A stretch of DNA of 58,097 nucleotides from Bacteroidota bacterium (lineage in GTDB: Bacteria > Bacteroidota > Bacteroidia > J057 > JAJTIE01): NCBI GenBank assembly GCA_019638695.1, contig JAHBTG010000010.1, forward strand, positions 1 to 58,097, given 5' to 3'. How positions within the stretch are numbered: position 1 is the stretch's first letter; every line of letters begins with the position of its first letter. The position numbers and the translations under genes are program-made. Positions 16,665 through 24,872 of this stretch are shown here, piece by piece. The notes beneath the pieces are model-generated. The model was given only the letters and a program-made list of their open reading frames with translations, was not told the DNA's origin and did not search any database.

Positions 16665-18305
16665 ATGGACCTGCGGAAAGAATTAAATGGAGCGCTGATG
16701 GCCTCCATGTTGTCTATTATTCTGTCTGTGGGGCTGGGCGCCGCCAGCGGCACGGGTGTGCAGGCGGGGTTGCTGTGTGCCAGTATACTGGTCATTGTGG
16801 CTTCCCTGGTGCGGGGCACCCGGGGCCAGATCAGCGGGCCTTCCGCTTCCCTGGCGGTGGTCATTGTGGCGCTGATGGGGGCCGTCAACGGCGACCAGGT
16901 GCTGCTGCTGTATACTTTTATGCTGTGCGGGGTGATCCAGGTGGTATTCGGTCTTATTAACCTGGGGAAATATATCCGGTTCATTCCCTATCCCGTGGTT
17001 TCCGGGTTCATTACAGGGCTGGGGGTGATCGTGATTATCCTGCAGATTCAGCCTGCTATGGGGCTTCCGGATGCAGATGTGCGGACTACGCTGGCAGATC
17101 TGCCTGCCTCGTTTGCCGGTGCCAATATCATTTCGGTGTATTTGTTCATCGCGTCCCTGACCATTATTGCACTGGGCCGTTTTTTTCTGAAGGACTGGCC
17201 CGTTTACTTTATCTATATCCTGCTCAGCACCGTCTTTGTTTCGTTGGAACAATGGGAGGTGCCCAAGCTGGCGCCCATTGCCTTTGAGTTGCAGGTGCCC
17301 GGGTTTGATGTGTTCAGGGTGCCCGGCTTGCAGGAGATCCGCCTGATCCTGAACTACAGCTTTATCCTGGCGTCGCTGGCCAGCATCCAAACCCTGCTGA
17401 CCAGCCTGGTGGCCGATAATATTTCTAAAACGCAGCATAACAGCAACCGGGAACTGATAGGGCAGGGACTGGGCAACCTGGTGACTTCATTACTTGGGGG
17501 CATGCCGGGCGCCGCCATTACTACCGCCACAGTGGCCAATATCAAGGCCGGATCCAGATCCCGGCTCAGCGGTATCTTATGCGGGTTGTTTGTCCTGGGG
17601 TTCCTGTTGTTTGCAGGGCCGCTGGTGGGGTATATTCCCAAGGCAGTGATCGCCGCCGTACTGGCTTATGTGGGATATACGTTGATCGATATCAAATCCA
17701 TACGCCTGTTCTTCCGCATGCCCAGGGGCGATGCCGCCATTTTTCTGACCGTGGTGGCGCTCACGGTCTACCTGGATATTATCCGGGCGGTGACCATAGG
17801 CATGCTGCTGGCCTGCGTGCTTTTTATGAAAAGGGTGGGGGTGATCGTGGAAGAACTGAGCACCAAAAGGTCCCTGGAGCAGGACCGGTTCGGCAGGAAG
17901 TACAAGTCCAGGATACCCCTCAAACTGCTGGGGAAGATACAGATCCTGAACGTGGAGGGGCCGTTCTTCTTTGGCTTCACGGGCCGGTTTCACCAGATAG
18001 TGGAAGAGGTCAGACCGGGGCAGCTGGTTATCCTGCGCATGTCGCGCTGCCCGTATATTGACCAGACAGGCGCCATTGCGCTGGCAGACAGCATTCAGCA
18101 GCTGCAGGAAAGAGGGGTGGCGTTCTACTTCGCGGGACTCAAAGGGCAGCCGTTACGCTTGTTGCTCAGTTTGCATATCATTGGCAGAAGCGTGCCTAGG
18201 AGCCATTGTTTTGCCGATGTAAATGTGGCGCTTGCCCGAATATTTGAGGAAAACAGCGATGCACCACCTGCGCCTGTGCGCCTGGCTGCGGAAGGTCCTT
18301 ACTGA
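16665..18305 (+). CDS. SulP family anion transporter with STAS domain
   Basis: A 546-residue SLC26/SulP transporter. Members carry sulfate, bicarbonate, dicarboxylates or other anions across the inner membrane. The membrane domain (about residues 8-390) includes the conserved RGQISGPSASLAVVIVAL and the later block TSLLGGMPGAAITTATVANIKAGSRSRLSG. The cytoplasmic STAS domain runs from about 420 to 530 (ILNVEGPFFFGFTGRF, LRMSRCPYIDQTGAIAL). It is transcribed alone, divergent from the glycosyltransferase and convergent with the B12-receptor gene nine bases away. No carbonic anhydrase or sulfate gene is adjacent to indicate the ion. Confidence 0.93.
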   Translation: MDLRKELNGALMASMLSIILSVGLGAASGTGVQAGLLCASILVIVASLVRGTRGQISGPSASLAVVIVALMGAVNGDQVLLLYTFMLCGVIQVVFGLINLGKYIRFIPYPVVSGFITGLGVIVIILQIQPAMGLPDADVRTTLADLPASFAGANIISVYLFIASLTIIALGRFFLKDWPVYFIYILLSTVFVSLEQWEVPKLAPIAFELQVPGFDVFRVPGLQEIRLILNYSFILASLASIQTLLTSLVADNISKTQHNSNRELIGQGLGNLVTSLLGGMPGAAITTATVANIKAGSRSRLSGILCGLFVLGFLLFAGPLVGYIPKAVIAAVLAYVGYTLIDIKSIRLFFRMPRGDAAIFLTVVALTVYLDIIRAVTIGMLLACVLFMKRVGVIVEELSTKRSLEQDRFGRKYKSRIPLKLLGKIQILNVEGPFFFGFTGRFHQIVEEVRPGQLVILRMSRCPYIDQTGAIALADSIQQLQERGVAFYFAGLKGQPLRLLLSLHIIGRSVPRSHCFADVNVALARIFEENSDAPPAPVRLAAEGPY

Positions 18306-18314
18306 AGGCTCCTG

Positions 18315-19118
18315 CTATGAATACCCGTTCAACTCTTTGTGCAGCGCACTCAGGTACCCCGCAGCCTTCAGCAGGCGTACGCCGTACCAGCTGAACATCT
18401 CGCCGTCCACCAGCCGGATATGCGCCTCGGGGCATAGTTGCCGGAACTCCGCGATATGCTTGTCTGCAAAAGGGTAGGGCTCGGAGGACAGCAGGATATG
18501 ACCGGGGCGGGCGGTCTGTAGCTGTTCGGTGGTGACCTCCGGATAGCGGCTGTCCGTGCGGTAGGCAAAGACGTTGTGCAGCCCGGTGCGGGCGAGTATA
18601 TCGTTAATGTAGGTGGGATGCCCGGCGGCCATCCAGGGTTTGCGCCAGATAAAATAAGCTGCCGTGCCCAGTGGCGCCAGGGGAAAACCGGTAAAAGCCG
18701 CGAGGATCTCTTGCGTCAGTGCTTCGCCTGCGGCCGGTACCCCGCACAAGTCTGCCAGGTCGCGGATGCCGAGCAGGGCGTCTGCAAAGCCCAGGGCTTC
18801 GGTCACATACACAGGGGCCAGGGCAGACAGCTCCGCTACGGTCTCTGGTGTCTGCTCTTCTTTCTCAGCAATGATGAGATCCGGTTGCAGGTCTGCCACC
18901 CGCTGGGCGTGTACCTTCTTGGTGCCGCCCACTTTGGGCAAAGCTGTCGTCCGTTCCCGGGGATGGATGCAGAAATGGGTAACCCCTACGATGCGTTCCC
19001 CCAGGCCGAGCGCAAAGAGCGTCTCCGTTTGGCTGGGGCATAATGAAATGATGCGGCGGGGGAGCACCGGCACCGTCAGTTGCCGGCCCATGTGGTCGGT
19101 AACTGTCCGGGTATTCAT
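18315..19118 (-). CDS. BtuF-like helical-backbone metal/cobalamin receptor
   Basis: A 267-residue protein of the class III periplasmic-binding fold used for vitamin B12 and iron chelates: RIISLCPSQTETLFALGLGERIVGVTHFC, then DLQPDLIIAEKEEQ and the long connecting helix. No signal peptide or lipobox is seen at the N-terminus, and no permease or ATPase gene is adjacent. It may therefore be cytoplasmic or use an unusual export route. Its start overlaps the phoH stop by four bases (ATGA), so translation of the two is coupled. Ligand identity cannot be deduced. Confidence 0.82.
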   Translation of the reverse strand: MNTRTVTDHMGRQLTVPVLPRRIISLCPSQTETLFALGLGERIVGVTHFCIHPRERTTALPKVGGTKKVHAQRVADLQPDLIIAEKEEQTPETVAELSALAPVYVTEALGFADALLGIRDLADLCGVPAAGEALTQEILAAFTGFPLAPLGTAAYFIWRKPWMAAGHPTYINDILARTGLHNVFAYRTDSRYPEVTTEQLQTARPGHILLSSEPYPFADKHIAEFRQLCPEAHIRLVDGEMFSWYGVRLLKAAGYLSALHKELNGYS

Positions 19119-20155
19119 GCCTGGCGTTCGTCGCGGGCCTGGGCCCGTTCCTGTCGCCGCTGGGCCTCCCGTGCGGCCTGTTCGGCCTCATCCTTTTCGT
19201 AGGCCGCCAGTATCTTTTTCAGCAAGGGATGCCGCACCACGTCGGCATCCGTGAGCTCCACCATCCCTATGCCTTTGATATTGCCAAATATCTTGCGGGC
19301 CTGCATCAGTCCGCTCCGCTGGCTTTTGGGCAAGTCTGTCTGGGTGATGTCCCCGGTGACGATGATCTTGGACTCCATACCCATGCGGGTGAGGAACATC
19401 TTGAGCTGCACTTCCGTGGCGTTCTGGGCTTCGTCCAGTATGATAAAGCTGTTATTGAGCGTGCGGCCGCGCATATAGGCCAGGGGTACAATCTCTATGA
19501 TCCCGTTTTCGATGTAGCCCTTCAGCCGTTCCGGGTGGATCATATCTTCCAGTGCGTCGTAGAGGGGCCGCAGGTAAGGGTCTATCTTTTCCTTGAGGTC
19601 TCCGGGCAGGAAACCCAGTTTCTCACCGGCTTCCACGGCCGGGCGCACCAGCACTATTTTTTTCACCAGGCGCTCTTTGAGGGCGCGGGCGGCTATGGCC
19701 ACGGCCGTATAGGTCTTGCCGCTGCCGGCAGGCCCCATTGCAAATACCACGTCATTTTCTTCGGCCAGTTTTACGATCTTGCGCTGGCCTTCGGTCTTGG
19801 CCCGGATCCAGCTGCCATTGACCCCCTTGATAATAGCGCCTTCGGCATTCAGACCGGGATCTATTTCGCGCGGAATAAGTTCTGCCGGGGTGCGTGTGAG
19901 GAGCTCTGCGACGCGAATGTCATCAATGGGGCCAAAGCGCCGCACCTCTGCCAGAATGGATTCCACGATATCTCGTATAGCATCCAGCGTCTGGGGTTCT
20001 CCCAGGGTCTTGAGTACGCTGCCCCTGGCTACGAAGCGTACCTCCGGCCAGGCTTTTTTCAGGAGTTCAAAGTTTGCGTTTTTTACCCCGTAAAAATCCA
20101 TGGGGTTAATGTCATCCAGGAGTATATCCTGTTCTATGATAGCGGTTTGTGCCAA
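19115..20155 (-). CDS. phoH: PhoH family ATPase
   Basis: A 346-residue PhoH-like protein, an ATPase related to superfamily 1 helicases and linked to RNA metabolism and stress in several bacteria. Walker A GPAGSGKT is at 141-148 and the Walker B-like FIILDEAQNAT lies further on, followed by the TGDITQTDLP sensor motif. The C-terminus is a charged, probably helical tail. The start appears to be TTG at 20155: an in-frame stop lies upstream with no ATG between, and the next ATG is at codon 19, inside the conserved INPMDFYGV region. The repeat island lies immediately upstream. Confidence 0.94.
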   Translation of the reverse strand: MAQTAIIEQDILLDDINPMDFYGVKNANFELLKKAWPEVRFVARGSVLKTLGEPQTLDAIRDIVESILAEVRRFGPIDDIRVAELLTRTPAELIPREIDPGLNAEGAIIKGVNGSWIRAKTEGQRKIVKLAEENDVVFAMGPAGSGKTYTAVAIAARALKERLVKKIVLVRPAVEAGEKLGFLPGDLKEKIDPYLRPLYDALEDMIHPERLKGYIENGIIEIVPLAYMRGRTLNNSFIILDEAQNATEVQLKMFLTRMGMESKIIVTGDITQTDLPKSQRSGLMQARKIFGNIKGIGMVELTDADVVRHPLLKKILAAYEKDEAEQAAREAQRRQERAQARDERQA

Positions 20156-20712
20156 AGGCTGGTTGCGGATTAAGTTATTTACTTAAAGATAGTTTCTGTA
20201 GGATATCTGCGGTATTAAGCTACTGTTAATGATACGCACAAGTGGACAAAGAGTTGGCGCCTATGTGTATAACCTCGCTTGGTTGGTAATGCTCTGCAAA
20301 CTTACATCCACAGCAGCATCCGCCGCTCAGGGTGCCCGGTGTAACAGACCTTAATTTTATAAATCAGGGCTGAACAGTAACAGGGGAGGTCTCCCGCTCT
20401 CGCGCGGCTCCGGCCGCGTGAGCAAAGTACCCGTCCTGCCGAATTTATTTCGGCATCTCCTGCGCAGTACCGGGTATGGCAAGGAGACCCCGAAACGAGT
20501 TGGCACTGACATACAAATTTACACTCACACCAAACAAGATATTGCTCTACACTTCTGCCCAAAATGGCCTTACAGAAAAGGGCGAAATAGCGGGTGTGGC
20601 CGACAGGCGAACAGCCCAAAACACTGTCTGAGCCCCTGCCAGGGGGCGAGTTTGTTTTGGGCCGCCGAAAGGCCGTGCACGCCGCCCTTTTCGGTTCAGC
20701 CTTGATTTTTGG

Positions 20713-20738
20713 GTACTTTTTTATCAAGAAAAAAGTAC
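20713..20738. repeat. A/T hairpin GTACTTTTTT-ATCAAG-AAAAAAGTAC
   Basis: Ten perfectly paired bases around a six-base loop. The right-hand T run on either strand would allow it to act as a bidirectional terminator. The motif resembles one I recall being common between genes in Bacteroidota. Confidence 0.7.
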
Positions 20739-20845
20739 AATCAAAGGATTAGGCTATACCCTGTTTGCCGGTAGAGTAAGATCCTTCGCTACGCTCAGGA
20801 TGACGCTGCGTGGGAACAGGACCAGTATTTTTACAGCAGAACCAC

Positions 20846-20878
20846 CCCCCACCCCTCCTTTCTAAGGAGGGGTGGGGG
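20846..20878. repeat. 15-bp G/C hairpin
   Basis: CCCCCACCCCTCCTT (20846-20860) and AAGGAGGGGTGGGGG (20864-20878) are perfect complements around the loop TCT. A shorter relative, CCCCTCCTT-AAA-AAGGAGGGG, is at 21013-21033. Both look like copies of a mobile or dispersed palindromic repeat, not like terminators, since no T run follows. Confidence 0.85.
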
Positions 20879-21161
20879 AGTCATTACCCGGAAGTACCCG
20901 CCAAGTCCCCCTCTTTTCGCCCTTTTCGCTTAGGCCGTTCTTTCCTGCAGGGGAGGGTTATCCGCCGGAGACAGAGATCCTTCGCTATCGCTCAGGATGA
21001 CGCGTGGGGGGACCCCTCCTTAAAAAGGAGGGGAGCCGGAGTCGTCACCTGCTATTTCGTCCTTTTCGCTTAGGCTGGTCTTGCAGGGGAGTATAACCGA
21101 ACAGGGGAACACAGGGCGCCGGCTGTTATCCGGTGTGAATGGGTATATCATGGCCAACTGG

Positions 21162-21193
21162 TTTGGGCGCCGGCATGTAAAATCCCATATTTG
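21162..21193 (+). promoter_or_regulatory. Bacteroidota-type promoter for the ABM gene
   Basis: TTTG (21162-21165), a 20-base spacer, then CATATTTG (21186-21193), which differs from the TAnnTTTG consensus at one base. The box ends only three bases before the ATG at 21197, implying a leaderless transcript. Confidence 0.55.
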
Positions 21194-21196
21194 TGC

Positions 21197-21517
21197 ATGC
21201 AAGAACAAAAGCACCGTGTGCTGGTTCGTTTTGTGACCATGCGTTTTCGCCCGGAGGCTGTGGGGCACTTTCGCCAGGTATTTGCCGAGAGTAAAGACAA
21301 GATAGCCGCCATGCCGGGGTGCCTGGGCGTGCAGTTGCTGCCGGACGAGGAAGAACCGCATTGTTTCTATACCTGGAGCGAGTGGACCGATGCAGATGCG
21401 CTGGATGCTTACCGCCACAGCGAATTGTTTGCCGCCACCTGGGCGCGGACCAAACCTTTGTTCCGGGCAAAACCTACTGCGGTGAGCTGGTACAGGTTTC
21501 CTGTGCAGGCAGGTTAG
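21197..21517 (+). CDS. ABM-domain protein (antibiotic biosynthesis monooxygenase fold)
   Basis: A 106-residue single-domain protein. VLVRFVTMRFRPEAVGHFRQVF, the GCLGVQLLPDEEEPHCFYTWSEWTDADALDAYRHSELF block and the terminal aromatic strand match the dimeric alpha/beta ABM fold found in YgiN-like quinol monooxygenases and in heme-degrading enzymes. The Asn-Trp pair of IsdG-type heme oxygenases is not evident, so heme degradation is unlikely. An alternative TTG at 21191 would add two residues. It is convergent with the DUF1801 gene, the stop codons overlapping by four bases. Confidence 0.82.
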   Translation: MQEQKHRVLVRFVTMRFRPEAVGHFRQVFAESKDKIAAMPGCLGVQLLPDEEEPHCFYTWSEWTDADALDAYRHSELFAATWARTKPLFRAKPTAVSWYRFPVQAG

Positions 21518-21930
21518 GACCGCTTGCCGGCTTCCTCTGCACACATGGTCACCAGCTCGCGCAAAACGGCCAGGTCAATGTCTGCCAGCTTTTTGATATA
21601 GATACAGCCTGCTCCCTTTTTGTGCTTGCCCAGGCGGCTGAGCAGGGTTTCATCCACCTCCATACATGTCAGCAGGTAGAGGCTCAGGTTTTGTTTGCGC
21701 GGGGAGAAACCCACTACAAACCAGTCCCCCTCCCGCCCGGAGGCATATTGGTAGCGGTATTGCCCGAAACCTATGATGCTGGTACCCCACAGGACGGGCG
21801 GATGACCGGTGATTTCCTGCATCAACTGCACCATGGTTTCGCAGTCCCGGCGGCGGTCTGCTTCCTGGTTTGCCAGGAAGGCAACGACATCGCCTGAAGT
21901 GGCCTGGGTCTTGTTTTCTGCTTTGGCCAT
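21514..21930 (-). CDS. DUF1801 domain protein
   Basis: A 138-residue protein matching the DUF1801 (YdhG-like) fold: VVAFLANQEADRRRDCETMVQLMQEITGHPPVLWGTSIIGFGQYRYQYASGREGDWFVVGFSPRKQNLSLYL is the characteristic core. Members are small cytoplasmic proteins of unknown activity, structurally related to iron-chaperone-like folds. It lies 26 bases upstream of nothing on its own strand except the SRPBCC gene, whose stop is at 21957, so the two may be one unit transcribed from the SRPBCC promoter. Confidence 0.87.
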   Translation of the reverse strand: MAKAENKTQATSGDVVAFLANQEADRRRDCETMVQLMQEITGHPPVLWGTSIIGFGQYRYQYASGREGDWFVVGFSPRKQNLSLYLLTCMEVDETLLSRLGKHKKGAGCIYIKKLADIDLAVLRELVTMCAEEAGKRS

Positions 21931-21956
21931 TGTTATACCAGGATATGTTTCAGGTG

Positions 21957-22493
21957 CTAGGATTTTTCCAGTATCTCTTTAAGGTTGTCCAGGCCCTGCT
22001 GCAGGTCTTTGCCCATCATCTCTTCCATGTCCATAAAGAGCAGCATCAGGTTCATGGGGTAGGGCATCTTACCGGCAAAGCCCCATTTGACCAGGGTGCC
22101 TCCTTTGGGAGAGTCTTCCAGCAGGAAATAGGCGGTGTCATCCGCTTCCATAGGTTCTTTGAAGCGCAACGCATAGTCTATGCGCTTGTCTTCGGCGATC
22201 TGGGTGATCTCCTGCTCTCCTTTTCCCATTTTGGGGCCTTCCCAGTAATAAACGGCGCCCACGGTACCATCAGTGCCTTTGTAGGAGGTTTTGATATCCG
22301 GGTCCATCTTGGGCCATACGGTAAACTGCTCATGATTGCGCAGCATTTTCAGGTAAGCGAATACGTCGGAGCGGGGTTTGTTGATCTCCACGGAGCGCTC
22401 CATACTGTAATCGCTTTTGACGATCAGGGCCAGCAAAAGCAAGGCGACAATGAGTCCCAGCAGACCCAGCAGTGTGTATTTCAGGATTTTCAT
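21957..22493 (-). CDS. Membrane-anchored SRPBCC (START-like) protein
   Basis: About 178 residues from the ATG at 22493. One N-terminal transmembrane helix (YTLLGLLGLIVALLLLALIV) precedes a polyketide-cyclase/START-like domain: RSVEINKPRSDVFAYLKMLRNHEQFTVW, then the GTVGAVYYWEGP and TLVKWGFAGKM strands and a long C-terminal helix. Such domains bind hydrophobic ligands in a deep cavity. A -7 box TATTTTTG is at 22511-22518 (minus), 17 bases before the start codon. It is divergent from the TPM gene cluster. Confidence 0.85.
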   Translation of the reverse strand: MKILKYTLLGLLGLIVALLLLALIVKSDYSMERSVEINKPRSDVFAYLKMLRNHEQFTVWPKMDPDIKTSYKGTDGTVGAVYYWEGPKMGKGEQEITQIAEDKRIDYALRFKEPMEADDTAYFLLEDSPKGGTLVKWGFAGKMPYPMNLMLLFMDMEEMMGKDLQQGLDNLKEILEKS

Positions 22494-22510
22494 GGTAGTA
22501 TGTGTTTTGC

Positions 22511-22518
22511 CAAAAATA
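22511..22518 (-). promoter_or_regulatory. -7 box of the SRPBCC gene
   Basis: TATTTTTG on the minus strand is a perfect TAnnTTTG match, 17 bases upstream of the ATG at 22493. No clear -33 TTG lies at the usual distance. Confidence 0.45.
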
Positions 22519-22626
22519 AAAATGGAAATGCAGGTTGTCCACACATTTTCGATAAAACTTCTTTAAATAAATATCAACGTAAGGAAAAGCCACCGCATTG
22601 CCGGAATGATTATTATTGGCCTTGTT

Positions 22627-23244
22627 ATGAAAGACATAGAGCTCAAGAAACGTTTGCATGCCGCTGTTGAATCTATAGAAGCTGGCAGCGGAATAGAGCT
22701 GGTGGTGGTGGTGGTGCCGCATAGCGGCCGCTATCATACCCCCCAGATAGGGGGAGGCCTGCTGGCCGGTGCGCTGGCACTGGGGGTATTCCTGTTTTCT
22801 GCCCTCGAGTTTACTCTGCCGCTTATCTTCCTGGGTACCCTCCTGGCATTTTTGCTGGGAGGTATGGTGGTGGGGGTATTGCCTTTTCTGAAGCGCCGAA
22901 TGATATCCCGGCAGCTGCGCCAGCGGTATACGGACCGGTTTGCCGGCAGCGTGTTCTGGGAGAACCGCCTGTTTGCCACCCGGGAACACGTGGGTTTGCT
23001 GCTGTTCTTCTCCTGTTTTGAACATACGGTCTCTGTGGTTGCCGATCACGGGGTGGTGGAGCACCTGCCCCAAGAGGAGCTGGAGCGGCTGCGACAGGAA
23101 TGCCGGGCATTGTTCGCCAGGCGGCCCTTTGATACCCAACTGTTGGCCTTGCTGGAATCCTGGAAGCCGGTATTTGCCCGCTACCTTCCGCCGCGTGTGC
23201 CCAACTTCAATGAACTGCCCGATAGTATTCACGTAGAAGTATAG
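22627..23244 (+). CDS. TPM-domain membrane protein
   Basis: About 205 residues from the ATG at 22627, chosen because KDIELKKRLHAAVESIEAGSGIELVVVVVPHSG is the likely domain start; an ATG at 22606 would add seven residues. The N-terminal part and the later VGLLLFFSCFEHTVSVVADHGVVEHLP resemble the TPM (TLP18.3/Psb32/MOLO-1) fold, with two transmembrane helices (about 42-63 and 68-90) inserted in its middle. This split arrangement is known in bacterial homologues. The Tim44/zinc-ribbon gene starts six bases after its stop, so the two are an operon. Confidence 0.78.
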   Translation: MKDIELKKRLHAAVESIEAGSGIELVVVVVPHSGRYHTPQIGGGLLAGALALGVFLFSALEFTLPLIFLGTLLAFLLGGMVVGVLPFLKRRMISRQLRQRYTDRFAGSVFWENRLFATREHVGLLLFFSCFEHTVSVVADHGVVEHLPQEELERLRQECRALFARRPFDTQLLALLESWKPVFARYLPPRVPNFNELPDSIHVEV

Positions 23245-23250
23245 CTTCCC

Positions 23251-24852
23251 ATGTTCAAGTTCATTCAGCGCATCCCGCGCGGTTTTGTATGGCTTTCCCT
23301 GGCGTTGGTATTTTGCCTTTTCCTATTTGAAATGGCAGAAGGCCGCCCCGGCGGCGGCAGTGGATATAGCAGTGGCGGCGGCAGCTATAGCGGTGGCGGG
23401 GGGTCTTCCTACAGCGGGGGAGGAGGGGGCAGTAGTAGTTCCGGCGGCGGAGATGGAGACGGGGGAGCTATCCTGATGCTGGTGTTCTACCTGTTGCAGA
23501 TTACCCTGCAGGGGCTCTTTTATTTTGCTGTGGAGTTTCCTTATATCGCGCTGCCGCTCTATGCATTCACGGCTTTTTACCTGTACCGCAACTATCGGCT
23601 GAACAAGAAGCGGGCTATTACCAGCGGAGGGAATGCCGCTACCCGTCGTAAACGCAATACTGCGGTGCTGGACAGGCAGTTAAGCGTTCTCAAGACTCAG
23701 GACCCGCATTTTTCCACCCCGGTATTCCTGGACTTTGTCACGGCGCTTTATCACGAGTTCTATTCGCGGTTCAGCAAAAAAGACTTTGCCCAGCTGCGCC
23801 CTTACCTGGAGGACTCCATACTGCATGCCAATAACCTCAATGACCCCGTAGACATTCACGAGATCGTGCTGGGTGCCGTGGCCATTTACGATATCAGCCT
23901 GACGGATGAATGGCAGTATATCCAGCTCAATATCCACAGCAACTTCACGGAGAAGCGGCAGGACAAGACCTCCCGCCACCAGTTGCAGGAGCGCTGGATG
24001 CTGCGCCGCAAAGCCGGGCTTATCAGCCCGGAGCCGGATAAGATGCGCGGGCTCAACTGCCCCAGCTGCGGGGCCGGGCTCAGCCTGGATGACCAGGGGT
24101 CCTGCGGTTTCTGCGGTACCCATGTGGTACCGGGGGACATGCAGTGGGAGCTTATGAGCAAGACAACCCTGCAGCACCAGGTGCTCAGCAGCAATGCACA
24201 AAGCTTACTGGCCTATGCCCCGGAGGTGGGCAATGACTATCCCACGGTAGTGGCGCCGGATGTGGCGAACGTTGGCGCTCAACTGGCCGGCAGCCCCGCC
24301 GCCTGGTTGCATTACCAGGACTTTTTCAGGGAAAAGGTGGTGATTCCCACTTTTATGCAGGTGTATGAGGCCTGGAGCAGCCTCAAGTGGGAAAAAGCCC
24401 TCCCTGTGGTGAGCGACCGCCTGTGGCACAGTTACCTCTTCTGGATTCAGGACTACAAGACCTTCCAGATCATGCCTCGCCTGGAGAATATCCGCGTATC
24501 GAAGGTGGAGGTTGCCCGTGTGGAGGTGGATCATTTCTATGAAAGTATCACGGTGCGCATACATGCCAGCTGCCTGGATTACAAGACCGATCCTAAAGGC
24601 AAGGTGCTGGCGGGCGATGCCAAGCGCAGCCGTTATTTTACGGAATACTGGACCTTCATCAAAAACCGGGCGGTAGCGCCCAACTGGGAAGGGGATGCCG
24701 TCAACCTGCATAATTGTCCCAACTGCGGCGCGCCGCTACAGCTCAACCAGGCTGCAGAATGCCATAGCTGCGGCTCCAAAGTAAACACCGGCCAGTTCAA
24801 CTGGGTCCTCAGCACCATTGAGCAGGACGATGATTATGGCCTGGAGGTCTGA
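23251..24852 (+). CDS. Duplicated Tim44-like/zinc-ribbon membrane protein
   Basis: A 533-residue protein. A first hydrophobic segment (11-27) is followed by a Gly/Ser-rich low-complexity stretch (32-72), then a hydrophobic region at 73-113 that probably spans the membrane twice. The rest is two similar modules: a Tim44-like alpha/beta domain (about 150-260) with zinc ribbon Cys270, 273, 285, 288, then a second such domain (about 330-480) with zinc ribbon Cys489, 492, 504, 507. Each module ends in a similar segment (GDMQWELMS and GQFNWVLST). Tim44-like domains in bacteria are associated with membrane or lipid contact. Known partners of TPM proteins are few; a joint role in envelope protein turnover is an inference from the operon alone. 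Confidence 0.78.
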   Translation: MFKFIQRIPRGFVWLSLALVFCLFLFEMAEGRPGGGSGYSSGGGSYSGGGGSSYSGGGGGSSSSGGGDGDGGAILMLVFYLLQITLQGLFYFAVEFPYIALPLYAFTAFYLYRNYRLNKKRAITSGGNAATRRKRNTAVLDRQLSVLKTQDPHFSTPVFLDFVTALYHEFYSRFSKKDFAQLRPYLEDSILHANNLNDPVDIHEIVLGAVAIYDISLTDEWQYIQLNIHSNFTEKRQDKTSRHQLQERWMLRRKAGLISPEPDKMRGLNCPSCGAGLSLDDQGSCGFCGTHVVPGDMQWELMSKTTLQHQVLSSNAQSLLAYAPEVGNDYPTVVAPDVANVGAQLAGSPAAWLHYQDFFREKVVIPTFMQVYEAWSSLKWEKALPVVSDRLWHSYLFWIQDYKTFQIMPRLENIRVSKVEVARVEVDHFYESITVRIHASCLDYKTDPKGKVLAGDAKRSRYFTEYWTFIKNRAVAPNWEGDAVNLHNCPNCGAPLQLNQAAECHSCGSKVNTGQFNWVLSTIEQDDDYGLEV

Positions 24853-24872
24853 TACTTTAATTCTGCTGGACC

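Larger units (their letters stand above)
20156..21196. repeat. Right repeat island, no gene
   Basis: More than 1 kb between the divergent phoH and ABM-domain genes with no credible gene. It is a mosaic: a 28-base GC hairpin unit (20399-20426), a unit related to bases 1-107 in inverted orientation (20564-20670), a GTACTTTTTT/AAAAAAGTAC hairpin (20713-20738), a unit with ATCCTTCGC...CTCAGGATGACG (20780-20805), a 15-bp hairpin (20846-20878), the 89-base unit shared with 84-171 (20915-21003), a second hairpin of the CCCCTCCTT kind (21013-21033), and a degenerate third copy of the CCTTTTCGCTTAGGC unit (21061-21090). These look like dispersed intergenic repeats. Confidence 0.8.

Noticed and set aside
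20156-21196. tRNA, small RNA or prophage remnant in the large gap
   Set aside because: I could not fold a cloverleaf or find phage or integrase sequence; dispersed repeats account for most of the gap. A small RNA cannot be excluded without expression data.
23342-23466. Gly/Ser-coding repeat as a possible DNA repeat or CRISPR-like array
   Set aside because: The irregular GGC/AGC codon run is explained by the Gly/Ser-rich protein segment and stays in frame.
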